This document shows positions 18,425 to 27,508 of a stretch of DNA of 64,000 nucleotides, in pieces (the first letter of the stretch is position 1; every line of letters begins with the position of its first letter). The translations under genes and the position numbers were made by a program. The stretch comes from Crocinitomicaceae bacterium (lineage in GTDB: Bacteria; Bacteroidota; Bacteroidia; Flavobacteriales_D; Crocinitomicaceae), in contig JAQVCM010000008.1 in the NCBI GenBank assembly GCA_028689775.1, positions 62,001 through 126,000 of the forward strand. The letters run 5' to 3'. Below the pieces are notes generated by a model that saw only the letters and a list, made by a program, of their open reading frames with translations, was not told the DNA's origin and made no database searches.

Positions 18425-18681
18425 GTTGTTGTTTTTGTTGCGAAGTTACATTAAATCTTAATTTGAAGTTGAATCTTATTTGTTTGTCAATTTCTGAACA
18501 GTGCGACAATTATTTTCTATTTTTTTAATTTTTACGCTTGATTTTAAGTGGTTTTTCAGGTTTAAATATCTTATTTTGTGATGGTTGTGTTTAGTTTTTG
18601 TCCATCATAAATAAAATCAACAAAACGATGATTCATAGCATATAATTTCATAGCTTTAGGATAACCTAAACACAAAATGAA

Positions 18682-19788
18682 TTGGATAACATCGTTTTAC
18701 AGCAGCAAATTGCATTGACTTTTCTCAACGGAACTGGGAGAAGAAAGATGCGTACCATCTTGACACACATTCCAGATGTGAACGCTTTCTTTCAAGAAAA
18801 GAAGAAAAATTTATTGAAAATTCCTGGAGTTGGAGAAGCTTCTTTGATTCAGATGAATCGGGAAGAAGCAATGAAAAAAGCCGAGCCATTCGCAGCTTAT
18901 TTTGAAAATAATAATTTTAAATCTCATTTTTTTCAAGATTCAAATTTTCCGATGCGCTTAAACCAGTGCGATGATGCACCGATTTTACTATTCAGTCACG
19001 GAGAAATGGATTTGAATCCACCAAAAATCATCTCCATTGTTGGAACGCGAAATGCCACCGAGTACGGAAAAGCAATTTGTGATGAATTGCTGCATGCGTT
19101 GGTAGATAAAAATGTAGTTGTTGTGAGCGGCCTGGCGTATGGAATTGACATCTACGTGCATCAATTATGTGTTCAATTAGGAATTCAAACCATTGGAGTT
19201 TTAGGTCACGGCCTAGACCGGATTTATCCTTCAGCACACAAACATACCGCAAAACAAATGACCAAACATGGTGGATTACTTTCTGAGTTTCTACCGGGTA
19301 CGATGCCTGATCGAATGAATTTCCCGATGAGAAACCGGATTGTTGCAGGAATGTGTGATGCCACAATTGTGATTGAAAGTGGTGCAAAAGGTGGTTCATT
19401 AATCACTGCTGAGTTGGCAAATGATTATAGTCGAGATGTTTTTGCTTTTCCTGGAGACATCAACAAGGAGTTTTCCAAAGGTTGCAATTACTTGATTCAA
19501 CAAAATCGAGCGCATTTGATAACAGGTAGCAAAGATTTTTTTCGCATCATGGGATGGGATGTAAGTCCTGCAAAAGTTCCGAAGCAACAAAACTTGTTTC
19601 AAGCCAACTTGTCGGATTTAGAAACCAAGTTGGTTGCTATTCTAAAAGATAAAGATACGGCAAGTTTGGATTTCATTTCCTTGAAAAGTGGAGAATCGGT
19701 TAGTGAAGTCAGCGTAAACCTTTTAAATCTGGAGTTTTTAGGAGTTGTAAAAACCTTGCCTGGAAATCGATTCAAATTGACGTCTTGA
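18682..19788 (+). CDS. dprA: DNA-processing protein DprA
   Basis: A 368-residue protein that loads RecA on incoming single-stranded DNA during natural transformation. The N terminus carries a helix-hairpin-helix-like segment (FLNGTGRRKM ... IPGVGEASL). The Rossmann-like core has SIVGTRNATEYGK, VVSGLAYGIDIYVHQ, FPMRNRIVAGM and SGAKGGSLITA, and a small C-terminal winged-helix domain follows (about 310-368). The start is a TTG at 18682; the ATG five bases earlier is in another frame. This marks the organism as possibly transformable. Confidence 0.94.
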   Translation: MDNIVLQQQIALTFLNGTGRRKMRTILTHIPDVNAFFQEKKKNLLKIPGVGEASLIQMNREEAMKKAEPFAAYFENNNFKSHFFQDSNFPMRLNQCDDAPILLFSHGEMDLNPPKIISIVGTRNATEYGKAICDELLHALVDKNVVVVSGLAYGIDIYVHQLCVQLGIQTIGVLGHGLDRIYPSAHKHTAKQMTKHGGLLSEFLPGTMPDRMNFPMRNRIVAGMCDATIVIESGAKGGSLITAELANDYSRDVFAFPGDINKEFSKGCNYLIQQNRAHLITGSKDFFRIMGWDVSPAKVPKQQNLFQANLSDLETKLVAILKDKDTASLDFISLKSGESVSEVSVNLLNLEFLGVVKTLPGNRFKLTS

Positions 19789-19932
19789 TTTAAAGAATCT
19801 TTTTTGAATTAAAAGCGTCAATTTGATTGAAATTATTTTTGCTATTTCATTGAATTTGAATGTTGATTCTCGTGAAAAATATTTTTGACAATACTTTTCA
19901 TTCAATCTTCATCTGAATTAAGTCTAAATTCA

Positions 19933-19940
19933 TATCTTTG
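19933..19940 (+). promoter_or_regulatory. Promoter -7 element of the 32-residue membrane protein gene
   Basis: TATCTTTG, a full TAnnTTTG match, 23 bases before the ATG at 19964. It is the main support that the short frame is transcribed on its own. Confidence 0.65.
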
Positions 19941-19963
19941 AAAAAAATATAATATATAATAGT

Positions 19964-20062
19964 ATGTCTGATAATTTTTTTGAAAAAACAACTGCAGGAA
20001 TTGGATTCGTATATACAGTAGTCGCATTAGCAATTCTTGGAGCTATCATTATTTGGGGATAA
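19964..20062 (+). CDS. Small single-pass membrane protein, 32 residues
   Basis: ATG at 19964 to TAA at 20060-20062 encodes a 32-residue peptide with a short polar N terminus (MSDNFFEKTTAG) and one hydrophobic helix (IGFVYTVVALAILGAIIIW) ending in Gly. A consensus promoter element lies 23 bases upstream, the same distance as for other genes here. It stands alone between dprA and the GH3-family gene and is too short for usual gene finders. No family is recognised. It could be a small subunit or regulator of a membrane complex; that is inference only. Confidence 0.6.
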   Translation: MSDNFFEKTTAGIGFVYTVVALAILGAIIIWG

Positions 20063-20162
20063 TTCGCAGGTTCTTTCTATAGCGTAACTTTATTTTCGCA
20101 TCTATTTCCACCCTTTTTGTGTGTACATGATGCAAAGTACTGTTTATTATTAAAACCTATTT

Positions 20163-21680
20163 ATGCCCATAAATGCAATTTTTGGTTGGTTAATAAGAAA
20201 GCGGATTAGTCAAATCGACATGATTCGCAACAACCCTTTAGTTGTTCAATCTGCTGTTTTTAATACCTTGATTCAGAGTGCTGAAAACACGGAATGGGGT
20301 TTAAAACACAACTACTCAAAAATTGAAACGTACGAGCAGTTCAAAAGCGCCGTATCCTTGCAAGATTATGAAGATGTGAAACCTTACATCGAACGCGCAA
20401 TTGCGGGTGAAGAGAATCTTCTTTGGCCCGGAAAAACCAATTGGTTCGCAAAATCTTCAGGCACTACTTCCGATAGAAGTAAATTCATTCCCGTTACCAA
20501 AGATTCTTTAGAAGGTTGCCACTACAAAGGAGGCAAGGACCTCTTGGCTTTGTATTATGAAAATTATCCAGATGCCAATTTATACGCCGGAAAGCACTTG
20601 GTGATTGGCGGAAGTTCGGTCTTGAATGATTCTGGAGATGATTCCTACACGGGAGATTTATCAGCAATTATTGTTCGTAATTTGCCTTGGTGGGCAGAAA
20701 TTAAGCGTACTCCTTCAAGAGAGATTGCTTTGATGAGCGATTGGGAACCAAAGATTGAGTTGATGGCGCAGGAAACCAAAGACGAGGATGTATGTATTTT
20801 AACTGGTGTTCCAAGTTGGACCTTGGTACTGGCACATCGAATTTTAGAAATCACAGGTAAAAAAAACCTAAAAGAGGTTTGGCCAAATCTAGAACTCTTC
20901 ATGCACGGAGGTGTTAATTTTGAACCATATCGAGCTGAATTTAATAAGATTATTCCAGACGGCTCGATGCATTACGTGGAATCGTATAATGCATCAGAAG
21001 GTATTTTTGGAATGCAAGACGTAATTGGAGAGAAGGATTTACTTTTGATGTTGGATTATGGTATTTTCTATGAATTTATTCCAATGCATCAATACGCTGG
21101 TGTTGAGAGCAAGACCGTTATTTCGCTAGAAGATGTGGAGTTGGATGTAAATTATGCCATGGTTATTTCTACCAACGGTGGTTTGTGGCGATACATTTTG
21201 GGCGATACAGTTCAGTTTTCAAACCTTGCTCCTTATCGCTTTAAAATTACGGGAAGAACGAAGAGTTTTATCAATGCTTTTGGTGAAGAATTGGTGGTTG
21301 ATAATGCGGAGCAAGCGATTGCTTTTGCCTGCGAACAAACAGATTCTCAAATCATCGATTATACAGCATCTCCAATCTACATGAAGTTTGCTATTGATGG
21401 GAACAAAGGTCAACATGAATGGCTAATTGAGTTTTTGAATCCGCCAGCGGATCTGGAAGTTTTTACGCAAAAGCTCGATTCCAAATTGCGAGAAATCAAT
21501 TCAGATTATGATGCAAAACGATGCAAAGACATTGCTTTGTTAGGTCCCAAAATAGTTCTTGTTCCCAAAGGAACTTTTAATGTGTGGCTAAAATCAAAAG
21601 GAAAGCTGGGAGGTCAACATAAGGTTCCGAGATTATCAAACAACCGCGAGTTTGTGGAACAGATTTTGGGTCTCATCTGA
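20163..21680 (+). CDS. GH3 family adenylate-forming protein
   Basis: A 505-residue protein of the GH3 auxin-responsive promoter family, part of the acyl-adenylate-forming superfamily. Visible blocks are the ATP-binding loop WFAKSSGTTSDRSKFIPVT, YNASEGIFGMQD, and LWRYILGDTVQF followed by KITGRTKSFINAFGEE. Plant members conjugate amino acids to hormones; bacterial members are widespread in Bacteroidota and their substrates are largely unknown. No signal peptide, so cytoplasmic. It is followed after 39 bases by a secreted hypothetical and may start a small transcription unit. Confidence 0.92.
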   Translation: MPINAIFGWLIRKRISQIDMIRNNPLVVQSAVFNTLIQSAENTEWGLKHNYSKIETYEQFKSAVSLQDYEDVKPYIERAIAGEENLLWPGKTNWFAKSSGTTSDRSKFIPVTKDSLEGCHYKGGKDLLALYYENYPDANLYAGKHLVIGGSSVLNDSGDDSYTGDLSAIIVRNLPWWAEIKRTPSREIALMSDWEPKIELMAQETKDEDVCILTGVPSWTLVLAHRILEITGKKNLKEVWPNLELFMHGGVNFEPYRAEFNKIIPDGSMHYVESYNASEGIFGMQDVIGEKDLLLMLDYGIFYEFIPMHQYAGVESKTVISLEDVELDVNYAMVISTNGGLWRYILGDTVQFSNLAPYRFKITGRTKSFINAFGEELVVDNAEQAIAFACEQTDSQIIDYTASPIYMKFAIDGNKGQHEWLIEFLNPPADLEVFTQKLDSKLREINSDYDAKRCKDIALLGPKIVLVPKGTFNVWLKSKGKLGGQHKVPRLSNNREFVEQILGLI

Positions 21681-21719
21681 TTTCGAAATTTAATCGTATT
21701 TTTAAGAAATTATTAGAAA

Positions 21720-22523
21720 ATGAAAAGTGGATTACTTCTCTTGCTGGTTTTTCCTTTCTTGCTATCTGCGCAAGATTCCATCACTTGGAAATTGGAATGG
21801 GAAGTAGTTTCCAAAGGTTCTGCTTGGAACATCGATTCATTTGGTAACCTCTTGATGAGTGATGGCGATAAATTACAGAAATTTGACTCTTTGGGAAATC
21901 CAGTTTTCTCTCAAAGTAATAAATTTTGGGGAACTATTTCGAGCATCGACCCAACCAATCCAATGAAAATATTGATTTTTTCAGAAGATCAACAACTGAT
22001 TTCGTATGTGGACAATACCTTGAGCAAGCAACAAGAAATAATAGATTTAAATGACCACAATTTATCGTATGTTACACTCGTTGCCTCCTCAGGTCAGCCA
22101 GATAAATTCTGGGTTTATGACCAAGATAATTCTAAAATTGTTTTGATTGCTAAAAACGTATTGCAGCAACAACGCATTGAAAACATTCGAGGACTTTTGG
22201 GTTGTAAACAGGTGAAACAGATTCTCGAAAAAGACAATAATTTATACCTCATTGATGAGGAACAAGGAATCTTGAAATTCGATTTGTATGGAACATTCAT
22301 CTCCAAATGGGAAATGAAAGGAGTCAATTTTGTTCACATTGAAAATGAAGTGGCTTATTTTATTCGCAACAATCAATTAAATGTTTTGGAATTAGTTTCA
22401 GATAAAACACATTATTACAATCTTCCATCCGAAGAGGTTGTTAAGATTAAAAAAGAATCAAATGTAATCTATGTAGAAACGCCGACTCAAATTTTGAGAT
22501 ATTCGATTCAAATTTTGAAATAA
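21720..22523 (+). CDS. Secreted hypothetical protein, beta-propeller-like
   Basis: A 267-residue protein with a signal peptide (MKSGLLLLLVFPFLLSAQ). The mature part is built from repeated beta-rich segments with patterns such as NLLMSDGDKLQKFDSLGNP and GILKFDLYGTFISKWEMKG, as in periplasmic beta-propeller proteins. I recognise no catalytic motif. It follows the GH3 gene and precedes the deoxynucleoside kinase on the same strand, with small gaps. A structural or scaffolding role is plausible but unproven. Confidence 0.65.
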   Translation: MKSGLLLLLVFPFLLSAQDSITWKLEWEVVSKGSAWNIDSFGNLLMSDGDKLQKFDSLGNPVFSQSNKFWGTISSIDPTNPMKILIFSEDQQLISYVDNTLSKQQEIIDLNDHNLSYVTLVASSGQPDKFWVYDQDNSKIVLIAKNVLQQQRIENIRGLLGCKQVKQILEKDNNLYLIDEEQGILKFDLYGTFISKWEMKGVNFVHIENEVAYFIRNNQLNVLELVSDKTHYYNLPSEEVVKIKKESNVIYVETPTQILRYSIQILK

Positions 22524-22572
22524 ACCTTCAAAGTATCGACAATATTTGTAATTTAGGCAATCTTAAAAGTAA

Positions 22573-23193
22573 ATGAATATGCATATCGCAGTAGCTGGAA
22601 ATATAGGAGCAGGAAAAACAACGTTAACCAAACTGTTAGCAAAGCATTATGGTTGGGAAACGCATTACGAAGATGTTGAGCAAAACCCATATTTGAATGA
22701 TTTTTATGACGACATGCAACGCTGGTCTTTCAATCTTCAAATCTATTATTTGAACAGTCGATTTACACAAGTTCAGGAAATTCGTCAGACAGATAAAATG
22801 GTCATTCAAGATAGAACAATCTATGAAGATGCATTTATATTTGCTCCAAACTTGCACTCGATGGGCTTGATGACTACGCGTGATTTTGAAAATTATTTTT
22901 CACTTTTCAATTTGATAGAATCCTTCATTTCTGCTCCTGATTTATTGATTTACTTAAGAGCGAGCGTGCCAACTTTGGTACATCAAATCCAATTGCGCGG
23001 TCGCGATTACGAAGAAAGTATCCGCTTGGATTACTTGAAACGCTTAAATGAGCGCTACGAAGCTTGGATTTCAACCTATGATAAAGGTAAATTGTTGATT
23101 ATTGATATTGATAACAACCGTTTTCCTGAAAGTCAAGAAGATTTAGGAATGATTATCAATTCCATTGATGCTGAAATAAACGGATTATTTTAA
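22573..23193 (+). CDS. Deoxynucleoside kinase
   Basis: A 206-residue P-loop kinase of the deoxyadenosine/deoxyguanosine/deoxycytidine kinase family. It has IAVAGNIGAGKTTL (Walker A) at about 5-18, IQDRTIYEDAFIF (the DR motif that binds base and sugar) and RGRDYEESI (lid region). It phosphorylates salvaged deoxynucleosides in the cytoplasm. The exact base preference cannot be read from sequence. It lies in a plus-strand run with idi. Confidence 0.92.
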   Translation: MNMHIAVAGNIGAGKTTLTKLLAKHYGWETHYEDVEQNPYLNDFYDDMQRWSFNLQIYYLNSRFTQVQEIRQTDKMVIQDRTIYEDAFIFAPNLHSMGLMTTRDFENYFSLFNLIESFISAPDLLIYLRASVPTLVHQIQLRGRDYEESIRLDYLKRLNERYEAWISTYDKGKLLIIDIDNNRFPESQEDLGMIINSIDAEINGLF

Positions 23194-23258
23194 GTACATT
23201 CATTTCATTTTAATTTTAACGCTGAGTGATTTTTTTCATTCAACGAGATTCTTTTCCA

Positions 23259-23759
23259 ATGTTAGAAGATTTAGTTGTTTTAGTAAATGAGCAGGACGAA
23301 GAAATTGGCACCATGCCAAAATTAGAAGCTCATCAGAAAGGACTGTTGCACCGTGCATTTTCAGTTTTGATTTACAATTCAAAAAAGGAGATGCTGATTC
23401 ACCAAAGAGCAATGGGTAAATATCACTCAGAAGGACTTTGGACGAACGCGTGTTGCTCACATCCAAAACCAGAAGAAACAGTTGTAGAAGCTGCGCATCG
23501 GCGTTTACAGGAAGAGTTGGGATTTGATTGCGAATTGAATAATGAATTCGATTTTATCTACAAAACACCTTTGGAGAATCAGTTGTTTGAGCACGAGTAT
23601 GATCATGTTTTTTCTGGAATTTATGATGGACATTTTGAACCGAATCCGGAAGAAATAATGGATTATCGCTGGGTTTCAATTGCAGATTTGAAGCAAGAGA
23701 TTTCCCTAAAACCAGCTGATTTTACGTTTTGGTTCAAGCTCATTATGGAGAAGTGTTAA
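23259..23759 (+). CDS. idi: Isopentenyl-diphosphate delta-isomerase, type 1
   Basis: A 166-residue NUDIX-fold isomerase interconverting IPP and DMAPP in isoprenoid synthesis. The catalytic cysteine is in NACCSHP, metal ligands include the histidines around LLHRAFSVLIY and in HEYDHVF, and the NUDIX-like helix AHRRLQEELGFD is present. I chose the ATG at 23259 (MLEDLVVLVNEQDEEIG). The longer GTG-started frame at 23226 adds 11 residues unlike the family. Type 1 idi is common in Bacteroidota. Confidence 0.93.
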   Translation: MLEDLVVLVNEQDEEIGTMPKLEAHQKGLLHRAFSVLIYNSKKEMLIHQRAMGKYHSEGLWTNACCSHPKPEETVVEAAHRRLQEELGFDCELNNEFDFIYKTPLENQLFEHEYDHVFSGIYDGHFEPNPEEIMDYRWVSIADLKQEISLKPADFTFWFKLIMEKC

Positions 23760-23797
23760 AACAATGATAATCTTTCCTGCGTCCTAACAAAAACGCT

Positions 23798-23805
23798 TAT
23801 TTTTG
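23798..23805 (+). promoter_or_regulatory. Promoter -7 element of PTPS copy 2
   Basis: TATTTTTG followed by C, matching TAnnTTTG, 24 bases before the ATG at 23830. Confidence 0.55.
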
Positions 23806-23829
23806 CATCGAATTAAATTGAAATAGATT

Positions 23830-24234
23830 ATGAAGGTTTGTAGAAGAGAAACATTTAATGCGGCACATCGTTTGCACAATCCAAGTTTGACAGACAAGCA
23901 AAATACTGATCTATTTGATAAATGTAACAATCCGAATTACCACGGCCATAACTATGTTCTGGAAACATTTGTGGATGGACCAATTGATCCAATAACTGGT
24001 TATGTCATTGATTTGAAAATTTTAAGCGACATCATCAAAGACGAAGTATTGGAAGCTTTTGACCACCAAAATCTGAATCTAGATTGTCCAGAGTTTGAAA
24101 ATTTAATTCCTACAGCTGAAAACATTGCCGTAATAATCTGGAATAAACTTCGACTTCGATTAGATGCTAAATTCGAGCTTGAAATTCGACTTTGGGAAAC
24201 GGATCGAAACAGCGTAATCTATGCTGGAAAATAA
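23830..24234 (+). CDS. 6-pyruvoyl-tetrahydropterin synthase / QueD homologue, copy 2
   Basis: A 134-residue PTPS-fold protein with zinc ligands in FNAAHRL and YHGHNY, catalytic cysteine in DKCNNPN, and FDHQNLNLD near the middle. Its block CNNPNYHGHNY is very close to the corresponding block of animal PTPS, and the glutamate in WETDRNSV matches the substrate-binding position. It is a paralogue of the 11812 gene, with clear differences in loops. One copy may serve queuosine precursor synthesis and the other tetrahydrobiopterin-type cofactor synthesis; sequence alone does not say which. Confidence 0.86.
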   Translation: MKVCRRETFNAAHRLHNPSLTDKQNTDLFDKCNNPNYHGHNYVLETFVDGPIDPITGYVIDLKILSDIIKDEVLEAFDHQNLNLDCPEFENLIPTAENIAVIIWNKLRLRLDAKFELEIRLWETDRNSVIYAGK

Positions 24235-24278
24235 AATATAGCCGCTTTAAACTCTTTGTTTTCCGTAGGAAAGGGTTT

Positions 24279-25532
24279 GTGAATAACTTCAAGACAGTGA
24301 ACTTTAAAAAACCCATTCAATTATATATAGATTCTTTCTCGGGATTGTCGAAACCGGCTTGGATGTTGGCCTTGGTCATGCTGTTGAATCGAACGGGTGC
24401 CATGGTGATTCCATTTTTGGCAATTTACGTTACCAAAGAACTTCATTTTTCAAAAGTTGAAGCAGGAATTGTTTTAAGTACATTTGGTATAGGTTCCGTT
24501 ATCGGATCACTTTTAGGTGGATGGTTGACCGATAAAATCGGAAGTTTTCGAGTACAATCTCTGAGTCTTTTTTTATCAGCGCCCATTTTTGCATTGATTC
24601 CGCAGTTTACAACTTTGAATGGAATTGCGGGAATTATCTTGCTTTTAAGCATCATTGCTGAAACTTTTAGACCGTCTAATTCTGCTTCTATCAGTCTGTA
24701 TGCAAAACCTGAAAACATCACAAGGGCTTTCTCTTTAAATCGAATGGCAATAAACCTTGGCTTCTCTTTAGGGCCAGCGATGGGAGGTTTATTGGCGACG
24801 ATCTCATACTCTTGGTTGTTTTATGGAAATGCAGTTGGTGCATTCGTAACTGGGATTGTTTTTTACGGTTATTTCCGCTTCAGAAGGAAAAACAGAAAGT
24901 CATTGGTCGTGCATGAAACAATCATTGATGCTGATATTGTAGATGATGAACGTTCGCCATACAAAGATAAATTATTTCTTGTTTTCAGTTTGATGTGTGT
25001 TCTCTATTCCATTGTATTCAGTCAATTGATTAGTGTGCTGCCGTTGTTTTACGGAGATGCAATCAACTTGTCACAAGCCGAAATTGGAATGATTTTGGGT
25101 TATAGTGGAATTTTCATCGTGTTGACTGAAATGGTGATTGTTCACTACTTAGAAACGAAATTAGATTTATATGCCAACATCGTCATTGGATCTATTTTGT
25201 TGGGAGTCACTTTTTTCCTACTAATTTTCTCCCAAAGTACACCCATGCTTTACATTTCGATGACCTTTCTATGTCTTTCTGAAATCTTGGTTCTTCCATT
25301 TATTTCAACCGTTGCAGCAGTTCGCGCTGGGAAGAAATACAAAGGAGCTTACATGGGCGTAAACGCATTGAGCTTTTCAATTGCCTTGATTATAACCCCT
25401 TATTTAGCAACGCAGATTCTAACTGTTTATGGCTATGATACTTTGTGGATTATCAATACCGTCATTTCCATTCTCGCAGCATTGGGGTTCTACTACGTTG
25501 GTAGAAAGATGAAGCTAGAACAAAAATCCTAA
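24279..25532 (+). CDS. MFS transporter
   Basis: A 417-residue inner-membrane protein with about twelve helices and the major facilitator motif A region GGWLTDKIGSFR between helices 2 and 3. It resembles multidrug or sugar efflux permeases of the MFS. The frame is open back to 24192, inside the PTPS gene, but I prefer the GTG at 24279 (VNNFKTVNFKKPIQLY), preceded by an AGGAAAGG stretch. The upstream part overlaps the PTPS coding region and is unlike MFS N termini. Substrate unknown. Confidence 0.85.
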   Translation: MNNFKTVNFKKPIQLYIDSFSGLSKPAWMLALVMLLNRTGAMVIPFLAIYVTKELHFSKVEAGIVLSTFGIGSVIGSLLGGWLTDKIGSFRVQSLSLFLSAPIFALIPQFTTLNGIAGIILLLSIIAETFRPSNSASISLYAKPENITRAFSLNRMAINLGFSLGPAMGGLLATISYSWLFYGNAVGAFVTGIVFYGYFRFRRKNRKSLVVHETIIDADIVDDERSPYKDKLFLVFSLMCVLYSIVFSQLISVLPLFYGDAINLSQAEIGMILGYSGIFIVLTEMVIVHYLETKLDLYANIVIGSILLGVTFFLLIFSQSTPMLYISMTFLCLSEILVLPFISTVAAVRAGKKYKGAYMGVNALSFSIALIITPYLATQILTVYGYDTLWIINTVISILAALGFYYVGRKMKLEQKS

Positions 25533-25557
25533 ATAAGATGGTCACTTTTTGCGATGA

Positions 25558-26799
25558 CTAAACGCTCTTTTTTGAAAACTGACCGATCACAAAAAGCAAG
25601 AGTCCTAAACACATTCCAATGGAGATGTAAAGTAAACTTTCAGAGACGTGTTGGATGTGAATTTCAAAATAAAATCCAAAGGCTTGAAGAAATAAAACAA
25701 ATTCATTTGCCAAAGAAAACAACACAAAAGCGATTAATCCATAAAAAGCAGCGTAGGAATTGGATACTTTTAAACTTTGAAATTGATGCATGAATCCCAG
25801 TAGAAAGAAACTAACAATGCAAATGAATACCAAGTGTAAGTAGCCAATAACCAAAGGTCTGAAAGAGAATGCTACATTGGCTAATTCAGGAGAAAGAGAA
25901 AGACTTTGCATGCATACTTTTAAAATCAAGGAATAGAATGCGATGTACCAAAGTCTCCGTGTGATTGGTGTTAATTGACTTTTTATTTTATCCTTATTTT
26001 TGAAGATAAATAGTGCAAATAAAATCACTGCGATTGCTTGCGTGATCACAGAGAAATAAGAATTAATCATCACCATTGGTGTTTTATAGTATCCAATGAT
26101 TGACAAGGCATATCCAGGAATAATACTCAATGCCGATAAGATGAAAAACCATTTTAATTCATTTTTATCGATGAAAAAACGTTTGTGGAACCAATTGATA
26201 AAGATGGAATAGATGGAGAAAAGGAACCATCCGTTGTATTGAAAATGTAAATAAAAGTAGATGGAAGTTCTGATGGACAAAGCAGAAGATGTTTTGGAAA
26301 CCGAATAATATCCCAAAGCATAAGGTCCAAGAGAAGAAATAATTCCGCACCAAAGCGCACCAATTGCAAACCATTTTGCAACTCGATGGACATCTGTCTT
26401 GCGCAAATCAAGCATAAACTGAATGGCAAACCAATAAAAAGCAAATTGGGTTAAGCTTGAAAACACAATAGAAAGTGAGTAATATCCATTGTATAAAAAC
26501 GTAAACAACATGCCAAATGCGGAGAGTTGCATGACCCAAAATAGAATTCCATATACCTTTTTCTGTGCGACCTCTTTTGGAAGTAAAAACAACACCAAAA
26601 CACTAAACAATACCAAAGAAATCCATCCTTGAAACACAAAGTGAGAATGAGCGTGTAACAAATGATTTTGAACCAATCCTGGTAATTCGTATAAAATTTT
26701 ATAGCGCATTAAAACGCCTAAGATGCTCGCAATGAATAGATTTACTAAGCAAAGAATGGCCCATTTACTTGGGATGCCGTTTTTAAAACTCAATGTCAT
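25558..26799 (-). CDS. Multi-histidine polytopic membrane protein, possibly haem-copper-oxidase-like
   Basis: A 413-residue protein with about twelve hydrophobic helices. Histidines cluster at helix ends or within helices: QNHLLHAHSHFVFQGW near 42-58 and YFYLHFQYNGWF near 195-206. Such helix-borne histidines recall haem ligands of haem-copper oxidase subunit I, but I cannot match the classic copper-site motifs, so this is a suspicion only. Its start overlaps the stop of the Crp/Fnr-type regulator gene by 4 bases, and the pair is divergent from a cytochrome c. Together they suggest a regulated redox, oxygen- or nitric-oxide-related function. Confidence 0.55.
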   Translation of the reverse strand: MTLSFKNGIPSKWAILCLVNLFIASILGVLMRYKILYELPGLVQNHLLHAHSHFVFQGWISLVLFSVLVLFLLPKEVAQKKVYGILFWVMQLSAFGMLFTFLYNGYYSLSIVFSSLTQFAFYWFAIQFMLDLRKTDVHRVAKWFAIGALWCGIISSLGPYALGYYSVSKTSSALSIRTSIYFYLHFQYNGWFLFSIYSIFINWFHKRFFIDKNELKWFFILSALSIIPGYALSIIGYYKTPMVMINSYFSVITQAIAVILFALFIFKNKDKIKSQLTPITRRLWYIAFYSLILKVCMQSLSLSPELANVAFSFRPLVIGYLHLVFICIVSFFLLGFMHQFQSLKVSNSYAAFYGLIAFVLFSLANEFVLFLQAFGFYFEIHIQHVSESLLYISIGMCLGLLLFVIGQFSKKSV

Positions 26800-27401
26800 G
26801 TCGCTGTATATATTATCTTTCGTTTATCCATTTTTAATTTTCCTTCCAAAACCATTTTCTTGACGGCTCGAATGACCGTTTCGATCCTCAGACCAGTTAA
26901 TTCTGCAATTTCTTTTCGCGTTAAATCAACCGTATATGATTCGTCATTATTTTTGATTTTTTGATCTTCTTTGAGGTACGCAAATAAGGACAATAATCGA
27001 TCTTGTGCGTCTAAGCTACTAATTGCATACGTCATAATGGTTTTATACCGTAATCTTTTACACATTTTTGCAGTAAAAGCGAGGTGATAATCATAATTAC
27101 TTTGAAGAAGTTGGAAGAAAAGTGTTTTTTCAAGGACTAAAAGCGAACAATCATCAATTGCAATCGCTGTTGCAGGATAGTTTTCATTTCCGAATAAAGC
27201 AGGTTCTCCAAAACTTTCACCACTTCCAAAGATTCCATGAACGTATTCTTTACCAGTTTCGCTCGCATTTAGCATCTTAACTCTTCCTGATATAATGAAG
27301 TGATAATGAAAGACATGTTCACTTTCGAAAAACACTATTTCTTTCTTTTTGAAATTCTTAATTTTGCCTCCGGCTTTTTTTAATAGCTCTATTTCCTCCA
27401 T
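26796..27401 (-). CDS. Crp/Fnr-family transcriptional regulator
   Basis: A 201-residue regulator. An N-terminal cyclic-nucleotide-binding-like beta roll (about 15-125; HYHFIISGRVKML, GSGESFGEPALFG) is followed by a C-terminal winged helix with LTRKEIAELTGLRIETVIRAVKKM. No FNR-type N-terminal cysteine cluster is present, so it does not look like an iron-sulfur oxygen sensor; nucleotide or haem binding remains possible. It is first in a two-gene unit with the multi-histidine membrane protein and is divergent from a cytochrome c gene. A TGACC-TG-GGTCA dyad lies in the shared upstream region and is a candidate operator. Confidence 0.9.
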   Translation of the reverse strand: MEEIELLKKAGGKIKNFKKKEIVFFESEHVFHYHFIISGRVKMLNASETGKEYVHGIFGSGESFGEPALFGNENYPATAIAIDDCSLLVLEKTLFFQLLQSNYDYHLAFTAKMCKRLRYKTIMTYAISSLDAQDRLLSLFAYLKEDQKIKNNDESYTVDLTRKEIAELTGLRIETVIRAVKKMVLEGKLKMDKRKIIYTAT

Positions 27402-27409
27402 AGTCTATA

Positions 27410-27417
27410 CAAAGTTA
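27410..27417 (-). promoter_or_regulatory. Promoter -7 element of the Crp/Fnr-type regulator gene
   Basis: TAACTTTG on the minus strand matches TAnnTTTG, 8 bases before the ATG, implying a very short leader. Confidence 0.6.
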
Positions 27418-27440
27418 ATCAATTATAAAAACGATATACT

Positions 27441-27452
27441 TGACCTGGGTCA
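27441..27452. promoter_or_regulatory. Candidate operator dyad between regulator and cytochrome c
   Basis: TGACC and GGTCA form an inverted repeat around TG in the divergent region, about 24 bases upstream of the regulator's -7 element. Position and symmetry fit a Crp/Fnr-family dimer site acting on one or both promoters. Confidence 0.5.
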
Positions 27453-27508
27453 TATATAAGATAAAATATTGCATCTACTTTTACGGTAGAAACATAAACT
27501 ATAGTACG

